Both the position numbers and the translations under genes were made by a program. From Deltaproteobacteria bacterium (GTDB lineage: Bacteria; Desulfobacterota; Syntrophia; Syntrophales; UBA2210), in NCBI GenBank assembly GCA_016935875.1, contig JAFGQD010000091.1, positions 1 through 18,333 on the forward strand: DNA of 18,333 nucleotides. Reading direction: 5' to 3'. Within the stretch, counting starts at the first letter, position 1, and every line of letters begins with the position of its first letter. Positions 1-6,674 of the stretch are shown here, in pieces. The notes beneath the pieces are model-generated. The model was not told the origin of the DNA. It made no database searches and saw only the letters and a program-made list of their open reading frames with translations.

Positions 1-99
1 GACGGCCTTGACCTCATACCCTTCCATGGACAACAACTCCGACAGATTATCTCTGCTGAGATCGTTATCTTCGGCGATTAATATTTTTCCTTTTGTCAT
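1..99 (-). CDS. Response regulator receiver domain protein, N-terminal part only
   Basis: Thirty-three codons read without interruption from an ATG at 97-99 to the window edge. The translation starts MTKGKILIAEDNDLSRDNLS and continues as a beta-strand, acidic pair and first helix typical of CheY-like receiver domains. E10 and D11 would be the Mg2+-binding acidic pair. The phospho-accepting Asp, expected near residue 54, and any output domain are outside the window. The class (NtrC-like, diguanylate cyclase, single-domain and so on) therefore cannot be told. No strong ribosome binding site stands before the ATG. The gene is divergent from the sigma-54-promoted PilZ gene at 493, so it could be that gene's regulator, but this is inference from position only. 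Confidence 0.8.
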   Translation of the reverse strand, partial: MTKGKILIAEDNDLSRDNLSELLSMEGYEVKAV

Positions 100-492
100 G
101 GCTGACAGTCTCGTAGAGAATTAATTCATGGTATCGTCTCAAGGTTAGATTCAAGAGGCGAATATGCTGAAAAATGACTTGGTTGATCAGCAAACCGTGC
201 CACGATGAAAACGGGAAAAGCGTGTAGTGCCCGCACCTCCCGGAGATTTGCGAACCCGCCATCATTTCTCGTATAATCCAAAAATACATACCGTAGCTAT
301 TTTGCCTAGCATTTAAAAACCGGTTATTCATGTACTTAAAAAAAGCCCAATAGTCAATAGCTGAATAGCAAGACAGGCAAAGGCGTCTCACGAGGAACTC
401 ACCTTTCAGATGTATCACACACACGACTGGGGAACGATATCTGGCATAAAAACTGCATATTTAATGTCATCAAAAAGGGGATTCGGTTAGAT
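100..492. promoter_or_regulatory. Divergent intergenic region between response regulator and PilZ gene
   Basis: This is the only gene-free stretch above 300 bases. It holds a -24/-12 promoter for the PilZ gene near 442-457. It also holds three copies of AATAG at 349-353, 356-360 and 364-368, with an inverted AGCTATT at 295-301 matching AATAGCT at 356-362. These repeats lie roughly 100-170 bases upstream of the predicted transcription start, the usual range for sigma-54 enhancer sites. I found no convincing promoter for the response regulator. The minus-strand open frame across 65-424 has no recognisable content and overlaps the receiver gene, so I do not call it. Confidence 0.5.
442..457 (+). 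promoter_or_regulatory. Sigma-54 (-24/-12) promoter upstream of the PilZ gene
   Basis: The sequence TGGCATAAAAACTGCA matches the RpoN consensus TGGCACGNNNNTTGCW. The invariant GG (443-444) and GC (455-456) are present with exactly ten bases between them. Mismatches fall at the weaker positions: C to T, G to A, and T to C before TGC. Transcription would start near 468, about 25 bases before the ATG at 493, leaving room for the AAGGGG ribosome binding site at 475-480. This implies activation by an AAA+ enhancer-binding protein. Confidence 0.6.
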
Positions 493-1257
493 ATGGGTAG
501 AGATGCGCATCATGGAATACAGACAGGAGATACGCTGGACGTAAAATTTGCTTACGATGATAAGGCCATCAGAACCACCGGTTATGTGAAGCGCTGCTCT
601 GATACCAGTATTGTCATCACTCTTGATACCGACAAAAAAATGACGCTTCCCTTCGGCAGGCATATTTATGTGTCAGGAAGCAGTCCGCCATACAGCATTA
701 CCGACTCAAAGAATTTTCCCGAAATAGAAATAAAGGCCCTGCAGGAAGATAAAAGGAGTAATACGAGAGTCGAGGATATACTGACAATCGATTATGCAAA
801 GATTTCTCATATAGATCATGAAAATACCCGTAAAATTTTTAAGGATATCTTTGGAGAGCTTATTCAGGTCCCTGAAATCGAAGATGAAAACCTGAAATTA
901 CTCTACGAACTCCAGTACCGGACAAGTCTCCAAGTGAACCGGATACTGGATATACTGAAAAATCAGGAGGTCAAGAAATATAAAACGGTGGAAGACAGAA
1001 TCAATATCAGTGGATCCGGCATTCGATTCTTCGCCGATCAGGCGTTTCTCCTCAATGACACTGTCGCCCTCAGGATTTTCTTACCCCTGTCTTCCCAGGT
1101 ATGCGTGCATCTATTAGGAAAGGTAACGTCATCAGCACAATCGGACGCAAAAGGGCGATACAGTATCGCTGCCAGATTCGTCGACATACCGGAAAACGAC
1201 AGAGAAACGATTATAAAATATGTCTTTAAAAGACAACGTGACCTGCTGAGAGAATAA
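493..1257 (+). CDS. PilZ-domain (tPilZ-like) cyclic-di-GMP receptor candidate with helical insert
   Basis: 254 aa, cytoplasmic, no signal peptide or membrane segment. Residues about 10-85 look like a YcgR/PilZN-type beta-rich N-domain. The PilZ domain follows. The c-di-GMP-binding arginine motif RxxxR is R88-S-N-T-R92, followed by the strand VEDILTIDY. The second motif, (D/N)xSxxG, is N171-I-S-G-S-G176. In ordinary PilZ domains these motifs lie about 20-35 residues apart; here about 78 residues separate them. The insert is helical and leucine-rich (about 105-165, including LKLLYELQYR and VNRILDILKN). This layout and the C-terminal part resemble the atypical tetrameric PilZ family (XCC6012-like), in which inserted helices drive oligomerisation. 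Here both ligand motifs are kept, so c-di-GMP binding is plausible. It sits behind a sigma-54 promoter and 147 bases before a MinD-like ATPase gene. The family call is firm; the cellular target is unknown. Confidence 0.75.
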   Translation: MGRDAHHGIQTGDTLDVKFAYDDKAIRTTGYVKRCSDTSIVITLDTDKKMTLPFGRHIYVSGSSPPYSITDSKNFPEIEIKALQEDKRSNTRVEDILTIDYAKISHIDHENTRKIFKDIFGELIQVPEIEDENLKLLYELQYRTSLQVNRILDILKNQEVKKYKTVEDRINISGSGIRFFADQAFLLNDTVALRIFLPLSSQVCVHLLGKVTSSAQSDAKGRYSIAARFVDIPENDRETIIKYVFKRQRDLLRE

Positions 1258-1404
1258 ATCTCTGGGCAGCTCTTTCAGGAGTCTCGGCCGACCTGGTTGG
1301 CTAATCTCAGGGAGGAGGATACTCGTTCTATAAGGCGTGTCTAAAGCCTTGCCGACAAATTGCAATACAAAACTCGGCGCACGAAACAAAGGGGTGCTTT
1401 GCCA
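1258..1404 (+). other. Leader between the PilZ and ATPase genes, possibly structured
   Basis: This 147-base gap holds two adjacent possible RNA hairpins: AAGGC (1332-1336) with GCCTT (1346-1350), and GCCGA (1351-1355) with TCGGC (1374-1378). A strong Shine-Dalgarno-like GGAGGAGG at 1311-1318 has no ATG, GTG or TTG at normal distance behind it. I do not recognise a known riboswitch. No clear terminator separates the two genes, so cotranscription is possible. Confidence 0.3.
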
Positions 1405-2346
1405 ATGTCTACAGACAACCAAAGAAACCGCAAGAAAGTGATCGCAGTCGGAGGGGCTAAGGGGGGAATAGGCAAGAGCATTTTTGCCACTAACTTGGCA
1501 CTGTTGCTCTCATCCGTGGGGAAGACCGTCATCATCGATCTTGACCTCGGAGGTGCTAATCTCCACCTCTACTTGGGTGAAACCAGCCTGCGCTGGAATA
1601 TCAATGATTTTTTGAACCGAAAAGTACCAACGCTGCAAGAAGCATTGGTACAAAGCAGGTACGGATTGCAGTTGCTGGGGGGCGACAGTTCACAACTGGG
1701 CTCCGCAAATATACATTCTTCCCTGAAGCTGAAACTGCTCAAGGCCATACAGCAGATCGATGCCGATTACATAATATTGGATCTGGGGGGCGATACCTCG
1801 TATAACATGCTCGATTTCTTCCTCGCATCGGACTGCGGGATTGTATTGACAACCTGCGATCCGGCATCATATCTGGACGCGTATAATTTCATCAAGGTGT
1901 CTCTATTCAGGAAGCTTAATCTGCTACTGGGAAGCAACTCCCAAGATATAATCAGCAAAAACAGTGCCTTGAAAAAGATTGTCCATGAAGCCACCCTGTC
2001 ACGGAATGGCTCACGGGTAAAAACGATCAATGAACTGTTGAAACGGATTCACGAAACCCATCCACACGACCTGCCTATTATAAGCAAGGCCGTATCCGGC
2101 TTTACCCCCTACCTTGTAATCAACCGGGTGAGAGACGAGCGCAGTGCCGAACCGATTATCAGCAGGATACAGGAAGTGTCAAAGAGGGTTCTGTCGATAG
2201 AGGTAAAACACGCGGGAAACCTTGGTTACCTGGAGGAGATAGAGGATAGCGCCAGAGACCTTATCCCCGTAATGGTAAAACATCCACAGGGAAGACTCTC
2301 TCAGGAGATTCGCCATATCGCCAGGAATATTTTGAAGAAACAATAA
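1405..2346 (+). CDS. MinD/FlhG-like ParA-family P-loop ATPase
   Basis: 313 aa from the ATG at 1405. This start is chosen because AAAGGGG (1388-1394) lies ten bases upstream; a TTG at 1360 in frame has no such site. The deviant Walker A motif is GGAKGGIGKS (16-25), with signature lysine K19 and P-loop lysine K24. The switch region is DLDLGGANL (45-53), and Walker B is YIILDLGGD (122-130). These are the hallmarks of the SIMIBI ATPases MinD, FlhG/FleN and ParA, which dimerise with ATP on a membrane or on DNA. An added, mostly helical segment (about 168-225) distinguishes it from plain MinD. It resembles a group of 'MinD/ParA family' proteins common in delta-type proteobacteria, of uncharacterised role. 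No minC, minE, parB, flhF or flagellar gene is visible. Pairing with a PilZ protein suggests localisation or motility control, but that is inference. Confidence 0.8.
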   Translation: MSTDNQRNRKKVIAVGGAKGGIGKSIFATNLALLLSSVGKTVIIDLDLGGANLHLYLGETSLRWNINDFLNRKVPTLQEALVQSRYGLQLLGGDSSQLGSANIHSSLKLKLLKAIQQIDADYIILDLGGDTSYNMLDFFLASDCGIVLTTCDPASYLDAYNFIKVSLFRKLNLLLGSNSQDIISKNSALKKIVHEATLSRNGSRVKTINELLKRIHETHPHDLPIISKAVSGFTPYLVINRVRDERSAEPIISRIQEVSKRVLSIEVKHAGNLGYLEEIEDSARDLIPVMVKHPQGRLSQEIRHIARNILKKQ

Positions 2347-2425
2347 GCTATCCGATACCGCCTTTTCTTCCGGGGTATCATCCGTATGCAATTGAATGAC
2401 GAGCAACAAACACCATCCAAATACA

Positions 2426-2454
2426 TTGAAAAAACAGAAGGGATAGTGTATGAG
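2426..2454 (+). promoter_or_regulatory. Candidate sigma-70 promoter for greA
   Basis: TTGAAA (2426-2431) and TATGAG (2449-2454) are separated by 17 bases, giving a transcript with about 85 bases of leader before the greA ATG. Each hexamer departs from consensus at one or two positions, so the call is tentative. An upstream inverted repeat (GATACC 2354-2359 with GGTATC 2374-2379) lacks a T-tract and is not called a terminator. Confidence 0.35.
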
Positions 2455-2544
2455 AATACCAGTGCATGGAGTTGAGTGGTGCCGACTCTGTGCATTGTTA
2501 TTTTATTACAGGGCTCGGCGGTCGAAAGCCCGGGGATGAGACGA

Positions 2545-3018
2545 ATGAACAAGTTTCCTATAACACGCGCAGGATTTGAGCGATTAAAAAAAGAACTGGC
2601 CCATCTGAAGAAGGTTGAAGTGCCGGCAAATATACGGGATATCGAAGAAGCCAGGGCTCACGGTGACATCTCGGAAAATGCAGAATACGCTGCGGCCAAA
2701 GAGAGACAGTCCTTTATCCAGGGGAAGGTTCAGGAGTTAGAAAACAACCTGGCGAGCTCAACGATTGTCGATCTGAAGGATCTGACCGATGAGATGGTCG
2801 TATTCGGGTCGACCGTTACGATAGAGGATGCGAACACGGGAGAGGTGACCCGCTATCAGCTCGTAGGACCCTTTGAGTCGGACATGAGCCGGAACCAGAT
2901 ATCCGTCACTTCCCCTATAGGCAAGGCGCTCCTCAGAAAAGAAGTAGGGGATGAAGTTAAGGCCAACACTCCGGGTGGTGTCAGGGAGTTTGAAATTGTG
3001 GATATAGTCATAGAATGA
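2545..3018 (+). CDS. greA: Transcription elongation (cleavage) factor GreA
   Basis: 157 aa, against 158 in E. coli. The protein enters the RNA polymerase secondary channel and stimulates cleavage of backtracked transcripts. The N-terminal coiled coil spans about 1-75. Its tip carries the conserved sequence ARAHGDISENAEY, with the two essential acidic residues D41 and E44. The C-terminal FKBP-like domain spans about 80-157 and includes the conserved VTSPIGKALL. The start is set at the ATG giving MNKFPITRAG, the family's normal N-terminus, with CGGGGATGAG upstream. The frame stays open for 23 more codons back to a GTG at 2476, but that extension is unlike GreA and has no ribosome binding site. 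It ends the plus-strand group and converges on cysS. Confidence 0.95.
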   Translation: MNKFPITRAGFERLKKELAHLKKVEVPANIRDIEEARAHGDISENAEYAAAKERQSFIQGKVQELENNLASSTIVDLKDLTDEMVVFGSTVTIEDANTGEVTRYQLVGPFESDMSRNQISVTSPIGKALLRKEVGDEVKANTPGGVREFEIVDIVIE

Positions 3019-3045
3019 GAAGCCCATCTGTAAGACTCTCGGAAC

Positions 3046-3061
3046 AAAAGCAAAGCTTTTT
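3046..3061. terminator. Weak bidirectional terminator candidate between greA and cysS
   Basis: AAAAGC (3046-3051) and GCTTTT (3055-3060) form a six-pair hairpin with an AAA loop, followed by one more T on the plus strand. It lies between two convergent genes, where a shared terminator would be expected. The stem is short and A-T rich. Confidence 0.3.
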
Positions 3062-3125
3062 CAGAAACATTTTACACTAATGGAAATTTGTACAATCATG
3101 GACGAGTGTACGGGAAGATATCTCC

Positions 3126-4604
3126 TTATTCTAACTTCCAGGTGGTGGAAGTCGGCGTGTCCCTGAGGACAATTCCTCTGGCGGCCAACAGATCTCTCAA
3201 TTCATCAGCGCGGCCCCAATCTTTCGATTCCCGTGCCCTTTTCCGCTCATCAATCAGCCGCTCCACTTCTTCCACATCCAGACCCGACTTTCTGATCTCT
3301 CTCTCTTTGTCTTTTTCGAGGTATTCATCCGGATCTTCCAGGAACAACCCCAGCACCTTACCCACCTCCCTGATCTGTTTCCTTGCTTCGTTCAGGACAA
3401 AAAGCGATCCTCTGGTAGGTGCAGAATTCTTTGAGATATATCCGTTGATAATCCGAACCGTGTCAAACAGGTAACCCATAGCCATGGCGGTGTTAAAATC
3501 ATCATCCATGGCCTCTTTGAATCTGTCAGGAAGGGTGCTCACTTTCCCCCACACCTCCTCGTCTTCTCCGGAAAGATCTTTTTCGGAAGAGTTTGAGAAA
3601 TCCACGGCTTCATCAAGTGCATCCTTTATCCCTTTCAGTGTGGCATAAAATCTCCCCATGCCCACTCGTGCCTCGGCGATGGAGGCATCTGAAAAATCGA
3701 TATAACTTTTATAATGACTCTGAAGGATAAAAAATCTCACCACTTCCGGGTGGTAGGCGGTCAATATCTCTTTTATGGTAAGGGTGTTTCCGAGAGATTT
3801 TGACATTTTCTCGCTGTCAATCTTTATGAAGCCGTTGTGTATCCAGTAGTTCGCGAAGGGCTTTCCCGTGGCACCCTCGGACTGGGCTATCTCATTCTCG
3901 TGATGTGGAAAGATCAGGTCTTCACCACCACCATGGATATCAAAGGTATCTCCAAGGAATCTCTGACTCATAACGGAACATTCTATATGCCACCCCGGTC
4001 TGCCCCTTCCCCAAGGACTGTTCCACCAGGGTTCTCCCTCCTTGCTGGACTTCCACAGCACAAAATCGAAGGGATTCTTCTTCTTTTCATCCACATCTAT
4101 TCTGGCTCCGGCAAGCATATCATCCAGACCCCTGCCGGACAGCTTGCCGTATCCTTTAAATTTTTCAACCGAATAATACACATCACCATCGACAACATAG
4201 GCGAAACCCTTTTCCATAAGGGCGTCTATAAGCCGGATCATCCCCATTATGTTCTCAGTCGCTTTGGGCGCTACCGTAGGCCTGACCACTCCAAGGTGAT
4301 CCATATCTTCGTTATGTTCCTTTATATACCTCTCCGATATCCCGTATATATCAGTCCCTTCCGCATTTGCCTTCCCGATAATCTTGTCATCAACATCGGT
4401 GAAATTCTTTACATAGTTTACATCGTAACCGCTATATTTCAGATATCTGTAAATCACGTCAAAGACCACCGCCGATCGGGCATGTCCGATATGGCACACG
4501 TCATACGCCGTGATCCCACAGACATAGATACCTATTTCCCCCGCTTTTATGGGAATGAATTTCTCTTTCTTCTTTGTCAGTGTATTATATAGTCTCAAGT
4601 TCAT
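3126..4604 (-). CDS. cysS: Cysteinyl-tRNA synthetase
   Basis: 492 aa class I aminoacyl-tRNA synthetase, cytoplasmic; it charges tRNA-Cys. The HIGH motif is H38-I-G-H41 within CHIGHARS, and the KMSKS loop is K266-M-S-K-S270. The four zinc ligands that recognise the cysteine thiol are C29, C209, H234 and E238, essentially as numbered in the E. coli enzyme. The C-terminal anticodon-binding helical region, including DDDFNTAMAMG, is intact. The start is the ATG giving MNLRLYNTLT, with GGAAGA seven bases upstream. An in-frame extension of 17 codons back to 4655 is not typical. It lies 58 bases after argC and is probably cotranscribed with it. The intervening DNA has a perfect 6-base inverted repeat, GACAGT/ACTGTC. 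Confidence 0.95.
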   Translation of the reverse strand: MNLRLYNTLTKKKEKFIPIKAGEIGIYVCGITAYDVCHIGHARSAVVFDVIYRYLKYSGYDVNYVKNFTDVDDKIIGKANAEGTDIYGISERYIKEHNEDMDHLGVVRPTVAPKATENIMGMIRLIDALMEKGFAYVVDGDVYYSVEKFKGYGKLSGRGLDDMLAGARIDVDEKKKNPFDFVLWKSSKEGEPWWNSPWGRGRPGWHIECSVMSQRFLGDTFDIHGGGEDLIFPHHENEIAQSEGATGKPFANYWIHNGFIKIDSEKMSKSLGNTLTIKEILTAYHPEVVRFFILQSHYKSYIDFSDASIAEARVGMGRFYATLKGIKDALDEAVDFSNSSEKDLSGEDEEVWGKVSTLPDRFKEAMDDDFNTAMAMGYLFDTVRIINGYISKNSAPTRGSLFVLNEARKQIREVGKVLGLFLEDPDEYLEKDKEREIRKSGLDVEEVERLIDERKRARESKDWGRADELRDLLAARGIVLRDTPTSTTWKLE

Positions 4605-4662
4605 AGTATCATCTTCCAATCCGTAACAGACAGTCATCTCTCCGGTAACTGTCACAGGTTCT

Positions 4663-5700
4663 TTAAGGAAACAGGGATATATGATCCAGGCCGGCGCCCT
4701 CCGGGAGTCCGCACATAAGATTCATGTTCTGCACCGCCTGACCGGAAGCACCCTTTACCAGGTTGTCTATAACCGACACGATGACCACCCTTCCGGTACG
4801 TCCGTCAACAGTGATTCCGATATCACAGTTGTTGGAACCCCTGACCGAAGAGATATTCGGCAGGGTGCCCGGCTTGCATATTCGTACAAATCGTTCATCC
4901 CCGTAAAAATTATCATAGAGATCGAATATTTCTGAAGCGGAGATCCCATTATTAAGATCCGCATATATCGTACTCAGGATTCCCCTGTTTATCGGTACAA
5001 GGTGAGGGGTAAAGGAAATGGTTAACGCCGTCTTCGCGATACGCCCAAGTTCCTGCTCTATCTCCGGGGTGTGACGGTGTGAGCCTATCTTATACGCCTT
5101 GAACCCTTCATTCACTTCGCAGAAGAGCGAGCCAAGCTGCAGATCACGCCCGGCACCGCTTACACCCGATTTTGAGTCCGCTATAATCGATGAAGGGTCA
5201 ATCATCCCATCTCGCAGCAAGGGAGCGACCCCCAGGATGATACTCGTAGGGTAACACCCGGGATTGGCAACAAGATTCGCATCCTTCAGCTCATTTCGGT
5301 ACAACTCGGGGAGACCATAGACGGCTTCTTGCACGAGATCGGGAGAGGTGTGTCTTGTATACCACTCCTCATATACCGACACATCTCTCAGGCGGAAATC
5401 AGCACTGAGGTCTATAACCTTTACACCAGCTGCAACAAAGACCGGGGCGACTGTCATGGCCTCTCCGTGCGGAACCGCAAGGAATACGACGTCACAGGAA
5501 GACACAAGCTGCTGAGGAGACGAGTCCACGAATTTCAGGTCCGTCATGCCGGCAAATGCCGGGTATACTTCAGAGACTGCAAGATTCTTGAATTTCCTCG
5601 AAGTGATGGCAACAATATCCGTATCGGGGTGACCGATTAAAAGCCGCAACAGTTCCTGGCCGGTGTACCCGCTTCCCCCGTAAATACCCACCTTCAACAT
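4663..5700 (-). CDS. argC: N-acetyl-gamma-glutamyl-phosphate reductase
   Basis: 345 aa, cytoplasmic; third step of arginine biosynthesis. It reduces N-acetylglutamyl-5-phosphate to the semialdehyde with NADPH. The dinucleotide-binding motif is GGSGYTG (8-14) and the catalytic cysteine is C149 in NPGCYPT. The catalytic-histidine region is SHRHTPE (207-213), and the C-terminal part includes GASGQAVQN. Length is normal for the family. GGAGG at 5709-5713 precedes the ATG. A strong intrinsic terminator ends only 17 bases before the ATG, so expression needs readthrough from rpsI or an unseen promoter. No other arg genes are in the window. Confidence 0.95.
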   Translation of the reverse strand: MLKVGIYGGSGYTGQELLRLLIGHPDTDIVAITSRKFKNLAVSEVYPAFAGMTDLKFVDSSPQQLVSSCDVVFLAVPHGEAMTVAPVFVAAGVKVIDLSADFRLRDVSVYEEWYTRHTSPDLVQEAVYGLPELYRNELKDANLVANPGCYPTSIILGVAPLLRDGMIDPSSIIADSKSGVSGAGRDLQLGSLFCEVNEGFKAYKIGSHRHTPEIEQELGRIAKTALTISFTPHLVPINRGILSTIYADLNNGISASEIFDLYDNFYGDERFVRICKPGTLPNISSVRGSNNCDIGITVDGRTGRVVIVSVIDNLVKGASGQAVQNMNLMCGLPEGAGLDHISLFP

Positions 5701-5717
5701 GAAAACTGCCTCCGAAT

Positions 5718-5740
5718 AAAAAAGGGGGCCATAGCCCCCT
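5718..5740 (-). terminator. Intrinsic terminator after rpsI
   Basis: Read on the minus strand, AGGGGGC (5740-5734) pairs perfectly with GCCCCCT (5729-5723) around a four-base loop. TTTTTT (5723-5718) follows, its first T also closing the stem. It lies 16 bases past the rpsI stop and just upstream of the argC ribosome binding site. Confidence 0.8.
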
Positions 5741-5756
5741 CTGTGTATTACTGATT

Positions 5757-6149
5757 TTATCTCTTGGAATATTGGAATCTCTTTCTCGCACCGGGCTGGC
5801 CGTATTTCTTCCTCTCTTTTACCCGGGCATCTCTTGTAAGAAAACCGGCCTTCTTGAGAACAGATTTTAATTCTTCATCATACTCCACAAGGGCCTTGGA
5901 TATACCATGCCTGATAGCACCCGCCTGACCGGAGTTCCCCCCCCCGTTGACATTGATATAGAAATCAAACTTATCTGTTTTCTCGGTCATATCGAGAGGC
6001 TGTAATATCAATCTCTTTAATATATCACGGGTAAAATAATCATCAAAAGTCCTTTTATTGACTACAAAGGCCCCGCTTCCCTCTTTCATCCATACTCTCG
6101 CTATCGAGGACTTCCGCTTACCTGTAGCATAATAACTCTTTACTGACAT
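5757..6149 (-). CDS. rpsI: 30S ribosomal protein S9
   Basis: 130 aa, full length. S9 binds the 3' major domain of 16S rRNA in the small-subunit head. Family features include the N-terminal YYATGKRKSSIARV and the central GGGNSGQAGAIRHGISKAL. The basic C-terminal tail, GARKRFQYSKR, ends in the invariant KR that reaches the P-site tRNA. AGGAG lies just before the ATG. It follows rplM by 15 bases in the conserved rplM-rpsI pair and is closed by a strong terminator. Confidence 0.97.
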   Translation of the reverse strand: MSVKSYYATGKRKSSIARVWMKEGSGAFVVNKRTFDDYFTRDILKRLILQPLDMTEKTDKFDFYINVNGGGNSGQAGAIRHGISKALVEYDEELKSVLKKAGFLTRDARVKERKKYGQPGARKRFQYSKR

Positions 6150-6164
6150 TTTCTCTCTCCTGAT

Positions 6165-6593
6165 CTATACTTCCAGCGGCGTGGCCATCTGGGCCTTATG
6201 CGGGTGTTTATCACCCTTGTACACTTTAAGCTTCGTCAGCATTTGCCTTCCCAGATTGTTTTTCGGAAGCATCCCCCTGACGGCGATGCGCAAAAGTTCT
6301 TCCGGTTTCTCTGCCAGCATCTTGCTTGCTGTCGTTGATTTCAGCCCTCCCGGATAACCGCTGTGGCGATAGTAGATCTTATCGGTAAGCTTTTTACCCG
6401 TAAAGGAAACCTTATCCGCATTTACCACAACTATAAAATCCCCGGTATCAATATGCGGGGTATAGACGGGTTTATGTTTCCCTCTCAGACGTCTTGCAAT
6501 CTCGGCGGCAAGCCTGCCCAGCACTTTACCGTCAGCATTCACAATATACCAGTCTCTTACAACGCTTTCCTTCTTGGCACTATATGTCTTCAT
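6165..6593 (-). CDS. rplM: 50S ribosomal protein L13
   Basis: 142 aa, same length as the E. coli protein. L13 is an early-assembly protein of the large subunit. Recognisable parts are RDWYIVNADGKVLGRLA near the N-terminus, the HIDTGDFIVVVNADK strand region and the RGMLPKNNLGRQML segment. The ATG follows AGGTGA. It is first in a two-gene unit with rpsI and has its own promoter at 6627-6655. Confidence 0.97.
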   Translation of the reverse strand: MKTYSAKKESVVRDWYIVNADGKVLGRLAAEIARRLRGKHKPVYTPHIDTGDFIVVVNADKVSFTGKKLTDKIYYRHSGYPGGLKSTTASKMLAEKPEELLRIAVRGMLPKNNLGRQMLTKLKVYKGDKHPHKAQMATPLEV

Positions 6594-6626
6594 AAATTCA
6601 CCTATATCTTATACTCAAAGAGGCGG

Positions 6627-6655
6627 AGGATATGTAATTATGACGTATTTGTCAA
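6627..6655 (-). promoter_or_regulatory. Sigma-70 type promoter for rplM-rpsI
   Basis: On the minus strand a perfect TTGACA (6655-6650) is followed by 17 bases and TATCCT (6632-6627). The start would fall near 6620, giving a leader of about 27 bases. It lies directly downstream of the lptD stop codon, where no terminator is visible, so some readthrough from folC-lptD is also possible. Confidence 0.65.
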
Positions 6656-6674
6656 GGAAAAATCCAAAAAATTA

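Noticed and set aside
189..204. Second sigma-54-like site on the minus strand for the response regulator (TGGCACG ... TTGCT)
   Set aside because: The two elements are near-perfect, but only eight bases lie between the GG and GC. Ten are required, and sigma-54 is strict about spacing.
65..424. 119-codon open frame on the minus strand
   Set aside because: It overlaps the receiver-domain gene in another frame, has no ribosome binding site and shows no recognisable family features.
1258..1404. c-di-GMP riboswitch in the leader before the ATPase gene
   Set aside because: It would fit the PilZ context, but the conserved GEMM core and tetraloop receptor sequences could not be found.
1337..1441. 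Small gene starting at GTG 1337 after the GGAGGAGG site
   Set aside because: The spacing of about 18 bases is too long, and the frame runs into the ATPase gene out of phase with no recognisable product.
2354..2379. Terminator after the ATPase gene
   Set aside because: The GATACC/GGTATC stem has a long loop and no T-tract.
2464..2485. Sigma-54 promoter before greA (TGGTGCCGACTCTGTGC)
   Set aside because: Twelve bases separate the GG and GC, which is two too many.
2476..2544. N-terminal extension of GreA from GTG 2476
   Set aside because: The extra residues are unlike any GreA, and there is no binding site upstream; MNKFPITRAG is the expected N-terminus.
3837..4592. 251-codon plus-strand open frame
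   Set aside because: It is fully antisense to cysS, whose motifs are all intact; the translation has no domain character.
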